Source: Nautilus pompilius (lineage: Eukaryota; Mollusca; Cephalopoda; Nautilida; Nautilidae). From it: a stretch of DNA of 64,000 nucleotides. The first letter of the stretch is position 1, and every line of letters starts with the position of its first letter. Below are positions 1 to 12,590 of the stretch, one piece after another. The notes beneath the pieces are model-generated. The model was not told the origin of the DNA and made no database searches. It was given only the letters and a program-made list of their open reading frames with translations. A program made the position numbers and the translations under genes. The stretch is taken from assembly GCA_018389105.1 (NCBI GenBank), contig JACATO010000036.1:186001-250000 (forward strand), written 5' to 3'.

Positions 1-349
1 TGTTGCTGTTGTCGTTGTTGTAATAACTCACCTGTTTCATTAATTCCAAAAACCTTTTACTCATTTTAAACTTTCGACACTTTTTAGACTTTGTTGCTCT
101 CCTGTCAAAAGGATCGCAAAGAACATGAACCACGTCATCATTGTGCATTAGGGCTGTCCCATTTCGGTCACACGTCATAGTTGTGCAGAACGGTGTGCCT
201 GTCGTAAGACGTTTAAATGACTCTGACGTCAGCAAATCTTCTCGGCGAACTCTGTTCCGACGTTGGAGGTCTTAAGGGCACTTTAATGAAGTGAACTAGA
301 AGAGAGAAGGTTCAGGGTATCCGTCAGTCTTGTTGACCGAGCAAGTTAC
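1..349. other. Non-coding stretch, no gene seen
   Basis: Unique-looking mixed-composition DNA that opens with a short GTT-rich run. I see no splice-bounded open frame, RNA gene or clear repeat before the SINE copy that follows. Confidence 0.5.
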
Positions 350-588
350 TCGGGTTTGGTTAATCACCTCCGCTATTGTACCCGATAAACCCCTTCTCGA
401 AACCTTTATTCTTAAAGGTGAGATAAAACTCGCAGGGGGGGTGCTGGGTGGCGAAGAAGAGGAGCGAGAATAAACCACGCCTGGGGGAGGACGCCAAACC
501 AAGGCGGTCTTCAGACTGGGATTCGAACTCGGGCTCTTTCCGCTGTAGCAGTCTCCGGTAGTTTAACCAGCAAATCACCGACCGCCCA
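350..588 (-). mobile_element. tRNA-derived SINE copy (copy 1)
   Basis: Read on the minus strand, a tRNA-like head begins near 588. It has an A-box-like stretch and a B box (GCCCGAGTTCGAATCCC, 518-534). Next come a short GTTTGGCGTC segment and a TATTCTCGCTCCTCTTC segment, both shared with the copy at 9.73 kb, then a weak AT-rich tail. Shared order of head and body in several copies makes this a SINE family rather than a tRNA gene; no complete cloverleaf can be folded by eye. Ends are approximate and the tail match is the weakest part. Confidence 0.5.
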
Positions 589-1668
589 CTCTCTCTCTTT
601 GTAAAAAGATTAAAACCGCAAGACAGCGTTTTCTGAGTTATGCGTGTAAAGATATTTGATAACTTGATTTTAGCGACTTTGGCGATGATACGAGCGATAA
701 ACTGCAATGATTCATACAGGTCGTGAAACACAAGAGTGCCGCTCAATGTACCGTGGTCAGCAATCCTGCAGAATTACTGAGAAAAACAAACAGTGAAAGC
801 GCGCGAATGGCCGCACTATTTTACTCAAAATATGCACTTTTGGGGGTGAATTTAGGCAACAAGTTTGGATGCAAATTTGACGAAGTTTCTTTTATTCCAT
901 GTTGCTTCGTCAGCTAAGATAGCGACGCGTATCGCGTCATGGCTAAGAGTGAAGAGCAGACCATCAGCGACTCTGTGGCTGAAGCAACAGTCGTCTAACA
1001 GATGTCAACAACACAGGCATCGGTCATCATCTATGGTCGATATCAGAAACTCTCTGGTCTGCAATAAACTTCCCACGTGGAGCGCACAGTGAGACGAACG
1101 GACCCTTCCTGTACAGAATCTAGTAGCATTTGGTCGAGTAGTTCAAGAAGAATGAGCTCAAATTCAGAACCAGCTTCCTGTGAGGTGTGAGGCAGGTGGT
1201 CAGTGGGCAAGGGGTAGCAACTCAGTACTGACTGACACGTGGGATTCGAATAGTCCGGATTTTGTTCTTTTTGTTGTTGTTTTGTTTACTGAATTAACAA
1301 GATCTAAGTCTGCTGCTCTTATGAATATTTTTAGAAAAAAAACAACGACAGGGAAAAATCTGATTAACCGCTTTCGAGGTTTGTGAAGTGTCTAGAATAA
1401 TTACTGGCTTTGGATAATTATTCCTATTCGCTGTGAACACAAGCACCTGTAATTAATACCAGCATTATCGTTGAGATCAATTACCACTACTTCCGGCGAG
1501 CTTCGCACGATTAAATGAATTACCTAACAGAAAACCGGATATTAAAATGGCAGATATATCTGTTAAAAACAAAGTCTAGCCAGAGTCAGCTCTTCCCGAT
1601 TTCACTCTCTCCACTGCCAGGGAAATAATCGAGGTAGATTTTCATTGGCCATTTTCTCCCTGGATTGA
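589..1668. other. Non-coding stretch, no gene seen
   Basis: Short open frames occur but none has splice sites or a recognisable product. A weak B-box-like GGGATTCGAATAGTCC lies near 1,243, possibly another eroded SINE head. Confidence 0.4.
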
Positions 1669-1670
1669 TA

Positions 1671-1719
<49 letters not shown>

Positions 1720-1730
1720 TAATAATAATA
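1669..1730. repeat. (AAT)n microsatellite
   Basis: About 60 bp of near-perfect AAT/TAA trinucleotides with one interruption. The same repeat class recurs at 12.55, 14.77, 26.68 and 29.29 kb. Confidence 0.95.
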
Positions 1731-3675
1731 GTGTTTTCTCTCTTTACCAGATTTAATTGTTTTTTAAAAAGTTTTTTTGCTGCTTGGAACAGACATTACA
1801 GACACCATCTGTATAAAAAAGCACACAACAGCTTGATTTAGATTAACTCCCTTCTGGGGAAGGGACATAAAACGATTTTTCCGATGATGCGCTAACTTTC
1901 TGTTACCGAGTATTTTAGTTTAGGGCCGGGATTATGTTCGCCCATTTGTTCATAGGTTTACCTTTCTCTTGGAACGGGTCTTGTTTGCCTTCCCTCTTAA
2001 GAATAGATGCATTTTAAGTACACAGGTAAATAAATCGCATAAATGAAAGGATTACCCGTTGTTTTTTCCGTAAGACTTTCTCAACGTTTAAGACAGAGTG
2101 GAAGCAGAAGCAAGAGTTTAAACACGAGCTTGTACAAATTGTGATAAAAGTAATCGCAGTACGGCTTTGCTTCGTTAATATTCCCAGTCCTGGTCCCTCG
2201 TCCATGGATCATCTTCGGAACAAATACATTTCACTTGGCTGCCAGCTACTTCGCACAGCAATAGTTTTAAATGATCATTGTTTTTCTGCCCTTTTATAAA
2301 TATATACTACTACACTTCCCTGCCATATTATTTGGTAACCTCTAAAAGTGAATTCATCTGATCGAAATTTACATATTTAGGTCTAGTAAGAAGACAACTC
2401 GTGTGCACTCTCACCGCCAGGGTCAAGAACAGGCGATTTCCGTGGCATCCTTCCTCTTACCCGAGATCGTTCTGTAGGTTGTGTGCAGAGGGTGGCCAGA
2501 GTCGACGGCAGATTGCTAGAGATCACGACTTTGATGGCTGGAAGGCCTTCGACGGTGACACCACGACAAGTACGTGCCATGTCTTCGCACTTGCCGTCAG
2601 GATTCTCTAGTTGAAGTCCCATGCAACACAAATTATCCGGTCAGATCCAACGCCCCCTCCACCTACTTACCCACAAAGATATGTAACAGGTCAAAAACAC
2701 ATTGTGCCCAACAGGAATAAAATATCTTTAAAAGTCTGGGTAAAGGACGTGTCTGGAGAGTTGGCGGCGGCTGGCATATCGAGACCTGATGGCCACATTC
2801 AACGAAAGAATGGCGCGACATAACACGTCACCCGTGCAACTGTACTCTGGAAGAGGAACCGAGGTGTTCATCTACTATCTTGGGTACCCGAAAGCCCCGG
2901 TATAAATCCAGTCGATCCCCTGTTAACGCAGTTAGATCGCAGCTACTCGTTCACGTCTCGCTAAGTTAATAAATTAAAAGAAGCTCTTGCTGATATGGGA
3001 GAATCTGGCGTAAGCGATACAAAGTCTCGTCGGTTCGATGCTAAACGGAGTAGAGGGTCTTCGTGCTACAAGACCGGCTCGACTAGGTATTAACATGAGA
3101 ATTTCATTTCATTGCTTTTCTCGGCCGACGATTAGAGTCAGTACAGTTCGAGGCTGAGATGTCTGGCATGATGGAATATTGCGCAAGCGTTACCGGTTGC
3201 TAATGATTGATGGCGAAAGACCGTCTGATGGAAAATCGCAGTCGGTAACCCAATAATAAATCTGGCCCACGAGTTCCAGATCACCTTTCTCAGTTAATAA
3301 GTCTCTCTGAGTGTGCGCGCGTTGTTTTTTTACCTACCAGTAAATCGATATTTTCCACCTATTTAGTCTTAGCAGGAAGGTAACGCGTGAGGTCGAAGCA
3401 ACAACCTGTGACCGTCAGCTGAAGGCAGAGATTATCAGTCATATCCACATTATAGAAAGCGACGATCTCTGCAACTGATAATTAACTAAACGCTTTTGTG
3501 TATCACTTTACAGTTATCTCGATTTTTTAAGCTATCCGCCTTCCCCGAACAGAGAATTTTGCGATAAAGTTTTCTTTTCTTTTCTTTTGTTCTCTTTTGT
3601 AATAATTAAGTGCAGTCGAAGAAACTGAAGATTTTTTGCAAGCCTAGATTTGTGTCTGGTAACTACTGTTCGTCC
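1731..3675. other. Non-coding stretch
   Basis: No convincing gene. It holds one TATA-type promoter candidate near 2.9 kb (listed separately) and a TTTTC-rich run at about 3,570-3,600. Confidence 0.4.
2901..2932 (+). promoter_or_regulatory. Candidate TATA/Inr core promoter
   Basis: TATAAAT at 2901-2907 is followed 29 bases downstream by an initiator-like GCAGTTA (A at 2930), the classical TATA-to-start spacing. No open frame with a recognisable product follows, so this may be chance or drive a non-coding or distant transcript. Confidence 0.2.
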
Positions 3676-3830
3676 AGGCTGCGCAGTAGTCCGATGGTTA
3701 GCTTGTCTCAGGAGCGGTTCGATGTGGCTCGTCCCCCCTCTCCCCCCAGTTCGCTCTTCTTTCCAAGTCGGTCATTTGGACTTCCTTTTTCTTCCAACAT
3801 CTCAAAATAAAGATTTGGTAAGTTTGTTAG
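3676..3830 (+). mobile_element. tRNA-derived SINE copy (copy 5)
   Basis: The tRNA-like head contains CGATGGTTAGC (A-box region) and AGCGGTTCGATG (B-box region). The body has CAGTTCGCTCTTCTTTCC and then TTCCAACATCTCAAAATAAA. The last segment corresponds to the minus-strand body at 37.0 kb (CTTCTACATCTAAAATAAA). Copies differ by many substitutions, so the insertions are old. Confidence 0.5.
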
Positions 3831-4659
3831 GTTGAGCAAAATCAGAGTCAACCGGAAATTATTTTTTTTCCTGCTGGCTATAATTTCAGACATGGCGCTG
3901 GATATTCGAGTTCCGGCCGACATTAACAGTGGGGTACAATAGAGTAAACAGCAACATCAACAATCTGTCCATCTATCAAATTATAAGGAGCTCATAAGAA
4001 ACTCGGAATTTTTACCAGTTATCCTAAAAAGCAAACGGAAACAGTCATTTGCAGCCAGGGCCGACATTAATAAACATCAAACGATAACACGAGATCGATT
4101 AGAAATGGAGCCACTATTTTTTTAAAAAAATTAGTCTTTTCAAAGATTTGGACGCTCTAAACCTAGCCAATTATGCAGGTGGAGATAACTGCACATGCAT
4201 TTCCCTATTTTTGTGTACAAAACAGAGATCTGTTGCGTACGTTTAGATTTATATAAACGGAAGAGACTCGGTTTAGCCGCTGAATCGATAAAAGCCACGG
4301 ACAACCAATACAACAGATATCTGACTGGGCGAAAAACAGCACACACACACAAAATATAATTTTACAACTGCAGCTGTAGACATTTGAGTATCTAATAAAT
4401 GGAATATTACTATTCATTTCTTTGGAAAGTCTGTACCTCTTTAAAAAAAAAAAACACCGTGATAAAAATTCTGCTCTGTTATTTCGTTTTCCTCAGGTTT
4501 CCTTTTTTGAGAGAAACAGGGGCTCGTCAAAGCCCGAGTAAGTGATGAAATATTCCCGACACGCTAACAGGAATGGCAAAGGGATCTGGAGAGTGAGCCC
4601 GAAGGCGAGTGCTTTTACTGACCGACAGTAAGCAGTTCAGGGCACTGGAAGGAATAAAC
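3831..4659. other. Non-coding stretch, no gene seen
   Basis: Mixed-composition DNA with a poly-A run near 4,442 and a short CA run near 4,341. No supported coding or RNA feature. Confidence 0.4.
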
Positions 4660-6010
4660 TCGAAAATACCCATGTAACTATAACGAGCATCTTTCGAAGT
4701 ACCAGGGGAAGAGCAGGCTAATAAAATAGTCCTGTATGTATATATATATATATATATAGCGATCGCCATCCAAGGGACTTTGGAATAAGTAGAATTGGAA
4801 AATAATGACGTATTTGTGAAGTCCCCCTTCCAGAGTGTTCTGGGAGTAGAGTCCCAGCGTAGTCATACGTCTATAGCGAGCATCTTTCAATGGAATTGCG
4901 AAGGAGCAGACTTCTGGAATAGTTATTATGTCTCTATAGTCAGAAGAATTCAAGAAATCCGAGAAGAAGTAAATTCCTAAAATAGTCATGTAGCTGTACT
5001 GAATATTTTACAAGAGACCTTTGGACAAGTAGATTTCTATAATAGGTACAATTTTAGTGAGCAATTTTCGTGGCATTCAAGAAATAGTCTCTTAAAATAA
5101 TGTAGCTATAGTGAAAATCTTATACGAGACCGTCTTTCAAGAGATTCGACAAGAAGATCGCTGATAAATAGTCATGAAGATGTAGTTATATTTAAAAGTA
5201 CACTGGGTGGAATAATCATGAGCGCTTTTCATTTGACTCGAGAAGGATCAGACTCCAAAATAGTCATCTAGCTGCAGTGGGAATCTGTCGAAAGACTCGC
5301 AAAGGAGTAGATTCCTAAAAAGTAATTTTGCTATAGTTGTCATCTTTCGATGGGTGGGGGTTCAGAAGTGGTAAACTACTAGAATTGTCTTGTTACTATA
5401 GTGAGTGAGCATCGTTCAATGGACTCGGGGAGGTGTAGGTAGTGTCTTAAAGGCATCATGTAGCTATAGTTAGAAACTTTTGATGGTGTTGGAAGAAGCA
5501 GCTTTCTGAAATAGCCATGTATATATGGTGATAGTCTTTCGAGGGACTCTGGAAGAAGTAATCTCCAAAAACGATCATGTAAATGTAGTTAGCGGTTACC
5601 GAGATATCCGTGGAGGATTAAATAGTCGAATTAGCATGGAAATACTATGTGCATTTTTCAAAATAATCGTGAAGAAGGAAACTAAAATAGTTATGTGTCT
5701 ACACTGTGCATCTTTCAAGAGAATTGGGAATCCTAAAATATAGATGCCTCTATAGTGAGACGAAACAGAGTTCTCAATTAGTTATGTATCCATAGTGATC
5801 ACCTTTCAAGAGCTTCAGAAAGAAGTAGACTCCTAAAATTACCTTGCAGCTATCGTTAGCATCTCACGAGGGACTCGCGAAGGAGCAAACTTCTAAAATA
5901 ATGTTCAATCTATAGCGAGCATCTTTCAAATGACTCAGGGTAAAATCAGATCCTAAAATAATCTAGTGTCTATGGTAAACATCCATCAAGGGTCTCGTGA
6001 AGGTCTACCC
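4660..6010. repeat. Degenerate minisatellite, period about 60 bp, ~20 copies
   Basis: A phrase of the form ATAGTCATGTAGCTATAG, then GAGCATCTTTCAAGGGACT, then GAAGAAGTAGATTCCTAAA recurs about every 60 bases. Anchors on the TAGCTATAG word fall near 4669, 4860, 4926, 4985, 5101, 5261, 5321, 5383, 5455, 5514, 5574, 5690, 5781, 5841, 5901 and 5962. Copies differ strongly, so the array is old. A (TA)n run at 4,739-4,758 interrupts its left end. Open frames inside are by-products of the repeat. Confidence 0.85.
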
Positions 6011-9000
6011 TCATAATCAACGCTAGTAATGCCAACCCTTACACAAATTATTGGCACAATGTTCTGTGCAAATATTAATACTTTGGTATTTTTCCAGAAT
6101 CTAGGTTTTCATTTTTGGTAATCGGCTATAAACTGAACGGTAGAGCTGAGCATTATATCAGCTTACTGCGTTTTGGGAAACTAATTTTTTCAAATTATTG
6201 ACTGTTTGAGATTCTATTCACGCTCCTGAGAGGGAGAGAGAGAGAGAGACTTTATTATAAGTAAACTGTCCTTTTTTTTAAACTTTGCTCCACGCCTCGT
6301 ATAGCGGACTATTTAGATAGGCGAGTCTTCCCGGTACATAAGTATTAACCTTTGCAGATTAAAATCAATTGGCTTGTCCCGACGACATCGCATCAAAAAT
6401 GATCGAAGTGATTTAGGCGGATGTTTGTTTACTCAGGTAAAGAAGGTTCAGTTTTTTTCAAGAAAAGCCTTTCGTGTGTGTGGTAAACCGGAAAACACCG
6501 CTGCGCATGCCTGCGACACGGGGGTAAACTGGTCGGCTAACGACGATACGAACAGCGATAATCCGCGATGTTTGCACTTTAATTACGTCAGAGTCTCCGT
6601 CGACGGAAGCAAGACCGAGCTGGACGAGAGGTGGGGACCGGTAAACCGGCCAACCCCGTCAGAAGGGAGAGAGATATAACGACAGACCGCGAAGGTATCG
6701 CGCAAGGTCAGCTTGCCGGCTGGCAGACATTCTCGTGCAGCACCCACATCCATAAGTATATGTTTTTAATGGAATCGAACTCTTATAATAACGAGGCTGA
6801 AGCGTTCAGCCTGAAGCACGAACTCGATGCCAGAAAAATATTAAAGTAAAAAAATAAATTAATAATAATAATAATAATAAAAAAGTAATTAAAAAAAAAT
6901 TAGACGTTTATTAGGTTTACATTCCAATTAGATATCAGTTTCCGCTTATTTCTTTTCTGCAATTTGTTCTCTGTTTTGACAGAGATTCCATCCAATTAAC
7001 ATTAGTTGGTATTTCAAAAAAAACAAAAAAAAAACAACCCCAAAACCATTGATAACTTATTTTTAAAATAATAACAAAAAAAAAACAAACAAGCGGGGTA
7101 TAAACGATGTTTTATTTATTTGTTTGTTTTGCGGGGGGGAGTAGCTATGCCTGGTTACGAACAAAGGGGGAGAGAGAGAGAGAAAGAAAAGAGGGGAGGT
7201 AATTCAAGTAAAGCAATTTTCGTAGTCAGAGAGCCTGGAACGAATTCAAAATTGATATAATGATGTTTTGGTGGAAGAGTATTGCTTACAAATAATGATT
7301 AGAATGTAATTCTAGTTTCTTTTTTCAGGTTTGCGCTTGGAAGAGAATTATATTTCTTTTCGAATGTTTGCGATCTCGGATTTCAAAAGACAAAAAAAAA
7401 AAAATCCTTTACATTTTTACTCGTTTTAGATATTTGATTTCGATTAATATTGTATTATAAAAACATTTACATTCTGTATTTCTATTAAATTACAAATTAA
7501 TTTTTTTCTTCCGATTTTCAGGTTTCCTAAAGACAAGATTATGTTTTAATCTAATATAAGATTAAAATAATTAAAATTTCCTCTGATTATAAGATTGCGA
7601 TTTTTTTTTTCTCTCTAATGCCCTGTATCCAAACAGAATGCCGAGTCAGGCTTAGAAATGTCGTGCATGCAGGCGGAGAATGTCGATTATCGAATACTAG
7701 AGTAGAAGATATATATATATACACTGGTTTCCAAAAGTTAATCAAAGAGAAATAATGACATATTTCCAAAATGCTTAGAGTTTCATTTACCAAATCTTCA
7801 GCACAAGCTCCTCGTTAGGTAACTCAACTTTAACCGAAGAAACATGTAAATGATTTTTGCTATAAAGAAAAGAAGAAATAGAACTACTGGCTTTTGTTCG
7901 TATCGGTTTGGACACTGCTCAGATGCTGTTTGATTTTGGAGGTCGACATCTTACTCTTTTGGGACATTCTCCAAGGCAGGTGGACGGTTGGCTATTTGTA
8001 GACCCGGGTGGCGGAATGGCTAAATGTGAGGAGGTGGGATTTCTTGGCTACGGACCCAAGTTTAATTGCGTGGGAGGGGGGGGGGGTATTGTTCGAAGGC
8101 CAGTCCAAGATTCGTAGGTCGGTCGCACCCAGCAGATGATCACTTCGCTTCTGGTCTCTGCGCGGCTACAGTGAATGGAAAGGGCTCCATGTCAGAGTGT
8201 GTATCCCCTTGACTTGCTGCCACAAACAGGAACGGTTCTAGTGCTGTGGAAGTGTCCCTCGGACACCACGTGACACTGGAGCCGTGTCCTCTCTACTAAT
8301 GAGCCATGGTTGAGCCTTCTATGCGTGTACTCATATAACGAAAACGTGGATAACGCACAACCAATCCTCAGATTATCTCGGAAAGGAATCACTACGGCGG
8401 CGATGCGGTAGATTAACCAGAAAGGATGGGGTCGTACAAACTTACACGTGTTTCAGGGAGCTGCGGTGAGGTGTAAAAATGATATTCCGGATCTCCGCGT
8501 CAATCCATAGGGTGGTGCAATTTCATATCTAATAAACGGGAAAGATCGTCCACACGGGGCGCGTACGACCGACCAGTATCTTCAAAACTAAACAATCACC
8601 CATATGCTATGGTCGGCACGTCCTGCCGAGCTAGATTCTATCGAGTGTGTTTGCTGTGCCCTAGGAAGACGTGCTGTTGCCTCCTTCCAAGGTAACCCTG
8701 ATAGCTGCACCCTTCTCTGGTCAGACAATGGACCTTACTGTCCACTGCTCCTGTTTATACAGATGCAGAGACTCTGGGAGTCATGGATTTCGGTCAGGAT
8801 GAACCGATCGCCCAGTGACCACTTCTATCCCATTTCTGTTTACATTCTCCGTTAAAACTCTTCCTAGTTTTTTCTGATTTTTGTCTTGCTCGCTTTTCTT
8901 TTACACCCTTAAAAATTATTTGTTATTTAGTTGTAAAATTTGCTTTGCGTAAAGAGAAATTTGTACCGATCGTTTGGTGAATTTTAAAAAAAAAATTGGC

Positions 9001-9727
9001 AATTTTTTTTGGAAAAGAGAAAAGATTTTTCTGTTTTTGATTGCTCGCTGCTTAGCTCCTGAAATCCAGCGTGGTACAGTTCCCAGGAATTTAGAGAGAA
9101 AGCAGAAATAACAATTTGTGTAGATTTATTTTAAAGCTTTATCCTGACAGTTTACTCGCGTGAAGGTGACGAGCACAACGCCATTATGATTTGCATCAAG
9201 TGTAATATTGTTAGCTTATAATTTCACAGCTACCAGAATGGGTCATACATCTTGGTAAACGTTTACGAGTTGTTCTTTTAGCTTGATGCCCTGTTGAAGT
9301 AAGAACCACATCTGTAGGATTGGAGATTTAGAATTTGAGTTGAGAGTGCGTCGTCGTAATTTTACGTAAAAAAGGTGATTCAAAGAGAGGAATCCATGGA
9401 AAGGTGTCCCGTGGTAACAGATCCAACATCAATTTCAGCGTCGGATGGATCTACAAGGAGTTTGAAGAAATCGCGGTGTCTCGACGGAGAGGGTGCGGAT
9501 GCTGACATACGCCATAACCCATTCGAGACATCGTTTAGGTAGGGGGGGCTGTACACGTGTGGAAAAGACCGAACGTAACAATTCCTAAATCCCGTGATCT
9601 TAATCGGTCTCCGCCACACCCTCCTGACGTTCTCGATATTTCTGGCGCGGGACTCACAGCGCCATCCGCCAGGTTTAATAAAGATCATTCTTCTGCGGGC
9701 GTACGATCTGTGGTATTATGGACCGCT
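6011..9727. other. Non-coding stretch with simple repeats
   Basis: Holds a (GA)n run at 6,230-6,250, AAT and poly-A runs at 6,860-7,090, a (TA)n at 7,710-7,720 and an 11-base G run near 8,076. A tRNA-like word GGGTGGCGGAATGGCTAA occurs near 8,007 without a matching T arm. A CTCF-like motif lies at 9,657-9,673 (minus). The short frames at 6.4-6.8 kb and 9.4-9.9 kb have no splice sites or recognisable domains. Confidence 0.4.
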
Positions 9728-9940
9728 GATGTAGAGTAGTGGTAGGCTACTAGACTTCCAGGGTTGTGGGCCTTACTTCGAATTCCGGCTCTGTTTGGCG
9801 TCACCTTCGTCTCTGGTATTATTCCTTCTCGCTTTTCTTCACCTGTTGGCCGTACAAGTTTGTTTTTTTTTTTCCGGTTTCTTTCTATATCTAAAAGATG
9901 AAGAGTTCTAGTAGGTGCTTTCGTATCAGTGAGTCGGCTT
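9728..9940 (+). mobile_element. tRNA-derived SINE copy (copy 2)
   Basis: The head GTAGAGTAGTGGTAGGCTAC leads to a B-box-like TTACTTCGAATTCCGGC. The body starts with GTTTGGCGTCACC and TATTCCTTCTCGCTTTTC. A conserved core TTCTATATCTAAAAGATG plus AAGAGTTCTAGTAGG is shared with copies at 33.1 kb and 37.0 kb. This is the best-preserved copy for defining the family. Confidence 0.6.
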
Positions 9941-12137
9941 AGGTCTGGGTGAACCGGGGGCATCTTTTTGCTGGCCGCGGTTTCCGGTGTCGCTTCCCCG
10001 TCCGGCTAGAGACGCGATACTGACAAGTGTCCGTGCGAGAATTCACCTGGCTTTCCTAACAAACAGGATGGCGTGTTTAGCCAGACACCGAACCACGTAG
10101 AATCGTTCAGTTGTATCTCCACGCAATGTCTTGACACGGGTCGTTTGTCGATACAGCGCTCAGTCTTCGGGTGACAGGCCAACCCTCGTTGATGAAGATG
10201 TATTCCGATAGCTTTGTGCAAGTTTTTGCGCGGAGGAAGAAAATGTATCTCATTCAGATGGCCATTTGCCGCCGGCTCGTATGTTCTCGCCGCCCCGTGC
10301 AATCTGTCTCGGAGACAGAAAGCGCTTTTGAAACGAGAATGTCGCGGCCATGTGCAAACTAATACAACATTTTTTAAACTCACCACCCAACGGCTCCATC
10401 TCCACGCCGATTGACTGCTTATCTGGAATTCCTCTTCCCCCGCTCGGAGACTTCTGTCCTTGGAAAATCAGAAAAAACTCCCCTCTGTTACTTGTTCTCA
10501 CCCGGCCAGCTGCTGGAACGAACTATTTCTTTCTGAATTTGTTTGCTCGTCTGACTGTTTTTGTGTCCCCCCCCAACCAGATAACAAAAAGATGAAGAAT
10601 TTCTTCCCTTTTTTTGGTTCCGTGAGAATGGCAGACATTCCACGTGACATTCTTTTTTATTAAATCTATTTAGAACCCTGGCTACGGTTAGAAATCTCAC
10701 TTCCTGGTAGTTTGTTTTTTCAGATTCTTGACGCTCAGCGAATTAAATTGATTTAAATTAATAAGATTAATTAATTCTACTGTAGTGTCTGTCATAACGA
10801 CCAGATGGACTGATATGCATTTGAAAATTATAGTGTTCTTAAATTTTTGCAGACGACAGGGAGTCCATTAAGCGATGCAATGTCTTCAAAATATTTGTCA
10901 GGAATTAATAAAATCAATTAATTCTCTACTTCGTTCTTCTATCCCGAGATCTTTATTTATGACGAGTAATGAATTATAGTGTTTCTAAAGTCGTGCAGAC
11001 GACAGAATGCGACGCGCTACAAAGTTTCATTTGATCCAATAGAACTCGTCATAGATTACAAATCTCGGCCGCAGTCACGTGAACATCCCGAATTTTACTA
11101 TAAAAGTTATTTCCTAGTGGCGAGCCCGCAAAACATCCAACCACGGAATCTTTCATGTTATCGACGGTATATCCTTTTGCAAATATTTCCTCGATAGCTG
11201 CTGTCAGCTTGTCTTAGCCCGTCACCCCTTAATTGTTTATCAAGGTGTTTAACACGGGCTCTGTTGGGCTCATTGGAATAACTGCGATCCATCCCGCGTT
11301 TTCCAGACTGTGGCAGTTTCTGATCTATGGCTCGTCGCTCCATCTACTCGCAGCACGAGGTCATTACGGTTGAGGATCCATTGTTAAAACACAGGCAGGA
11401 GGGCATTCCGATTATTTGTGTACATAACCGGAAGAATTCAGGCGTTCATCAATAAATGCGGGATTTCTTTTGCCTCCACGCCCCTACGCCATTGCCAAAT
11501 CCGTCGTGGTCAGACAACATTTCTCTAGACCCGTTTGAATTTATAAGCCTTTGAATCGTTTTTTTTTCTTTGAGGATCGTTACCATCCCTGGTGTCTGCC
11601 AATATGCATTGTTCATCAGGAAAGAAGGAAGCTTTATTCGCATTTGATACTAATAGCTCCCGTCGAGCATACAAAGGTCTTTGTTGGAGTCGTTCTCTGC
11701 CGCATAGACATAGTCATTGATAGTGCTGCAATGTTGATAGGAATCGGCGGTAATTCCACCGCAAACTTGGCGGACAGCACTCCGTTTTATGTATTCCGTG
11801 ATTGCGGTAGGCAAATTATTTAATGCACAACGTTTATAGACAGCGAAAGATTTAGCAAGGATGGACTGGCGCCAATTATCCGACCCCTTATTACAAAGTG
11901 TTTTCGGAATATTCCATTAAAAGTTAATAGAAATCTCGCATCCAAATTTGATTTTTGTTTCAGATTAGTGCGAACAACCAAACGAACTTGCCTACGTCTA
12001 TTATATAGGTGTGAAATCCGTGCAGTGTTGTAGTTCTCTTTTTTCAATGCACTCTCTGTTTGCAGAATTTTCTGTTATAATTTTTATTAGATTTCCAGTT
12101 AATGGCTACTTTTTAAAATCTAATAATATTTTCATTT
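9941..12137. other. Non-coding stretch, no gene seen
   Basis: Several overlapping short frames on both strands at 10.0-10.7 kb have no splice logic or recognised motifs. Nothing else supported. Confidence 0.4.
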
Positions 12138-12376
12138 AGAGAGAGAGATATATGACGTCAGTACACAGAGAAAGATGACGTCAGTACAGAGAGAGAGAGA
12201 TGACGTCAGTACACAGAGAAAGATGACGTCAGTACAGAGAGAGATGACGTCAATACACAGAGAAAGATGACGTCAGTACAGAGAGAGATGACGTCAGTAC
12301 ACAGAGAAAGATGACGTCAGCACAGAGAGAGAAAATATGAGGTCAGTACATAGAGAGAGAGGGAGAGAGAGAGAGA
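12138..12376 (+). repeat. Minisatellite of CRE palindromes (TGACGTCA x8)
   Basis: Repeated ATGACGTCAGTACACAGAGA and ATGACGTCAGTACAGAGAGA units. Perfect CREB/ATF palindromes TGACGTCA start at 12153, 12176, 12201, 12224, 12245, 12268, 12289 and 12312, with a mutated TGAGGTCA at 12338. Spacing is 21-25 bp, about two helical turns. The array is embedded in GA-rich simple sequence. TGACGTCA is the established CREB/ATF site; function here is inference. Confidence 0.95.
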
Positions 12377-12549
12377 ATTTGATTGGATTTGGACATTTAC
12401 CTTTAAGAAGCTAAAAAAAATATTTTTAATTGTTTTGTTTTTAAAACATCTATTATTTTATTGGGTAGATCATTTATTAACCGCAAGACACTACAATGTT
12501 TCTAAGAGCAGATAACAGGCATGTGACTTCCGCCTGAATTCCACATGGC

Positions 12550-12550
<1 letters not shown>

Positions 12551-12586
<36 letters not shown>

Positions 12587-12590
12587 TTTA
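12551..12590. repeat. (ATT)n microsatellite
   Basis: Thirteen or so ATT units in a row. Confidence 0.95.

Noticed and set aside
7995-8075. tRNA-like word GGGTGGCGGAATGGCTAA
   Set aside because: No matching T arm or acceptor stem in range, so neither a tRNA gene nor a clear SINE.
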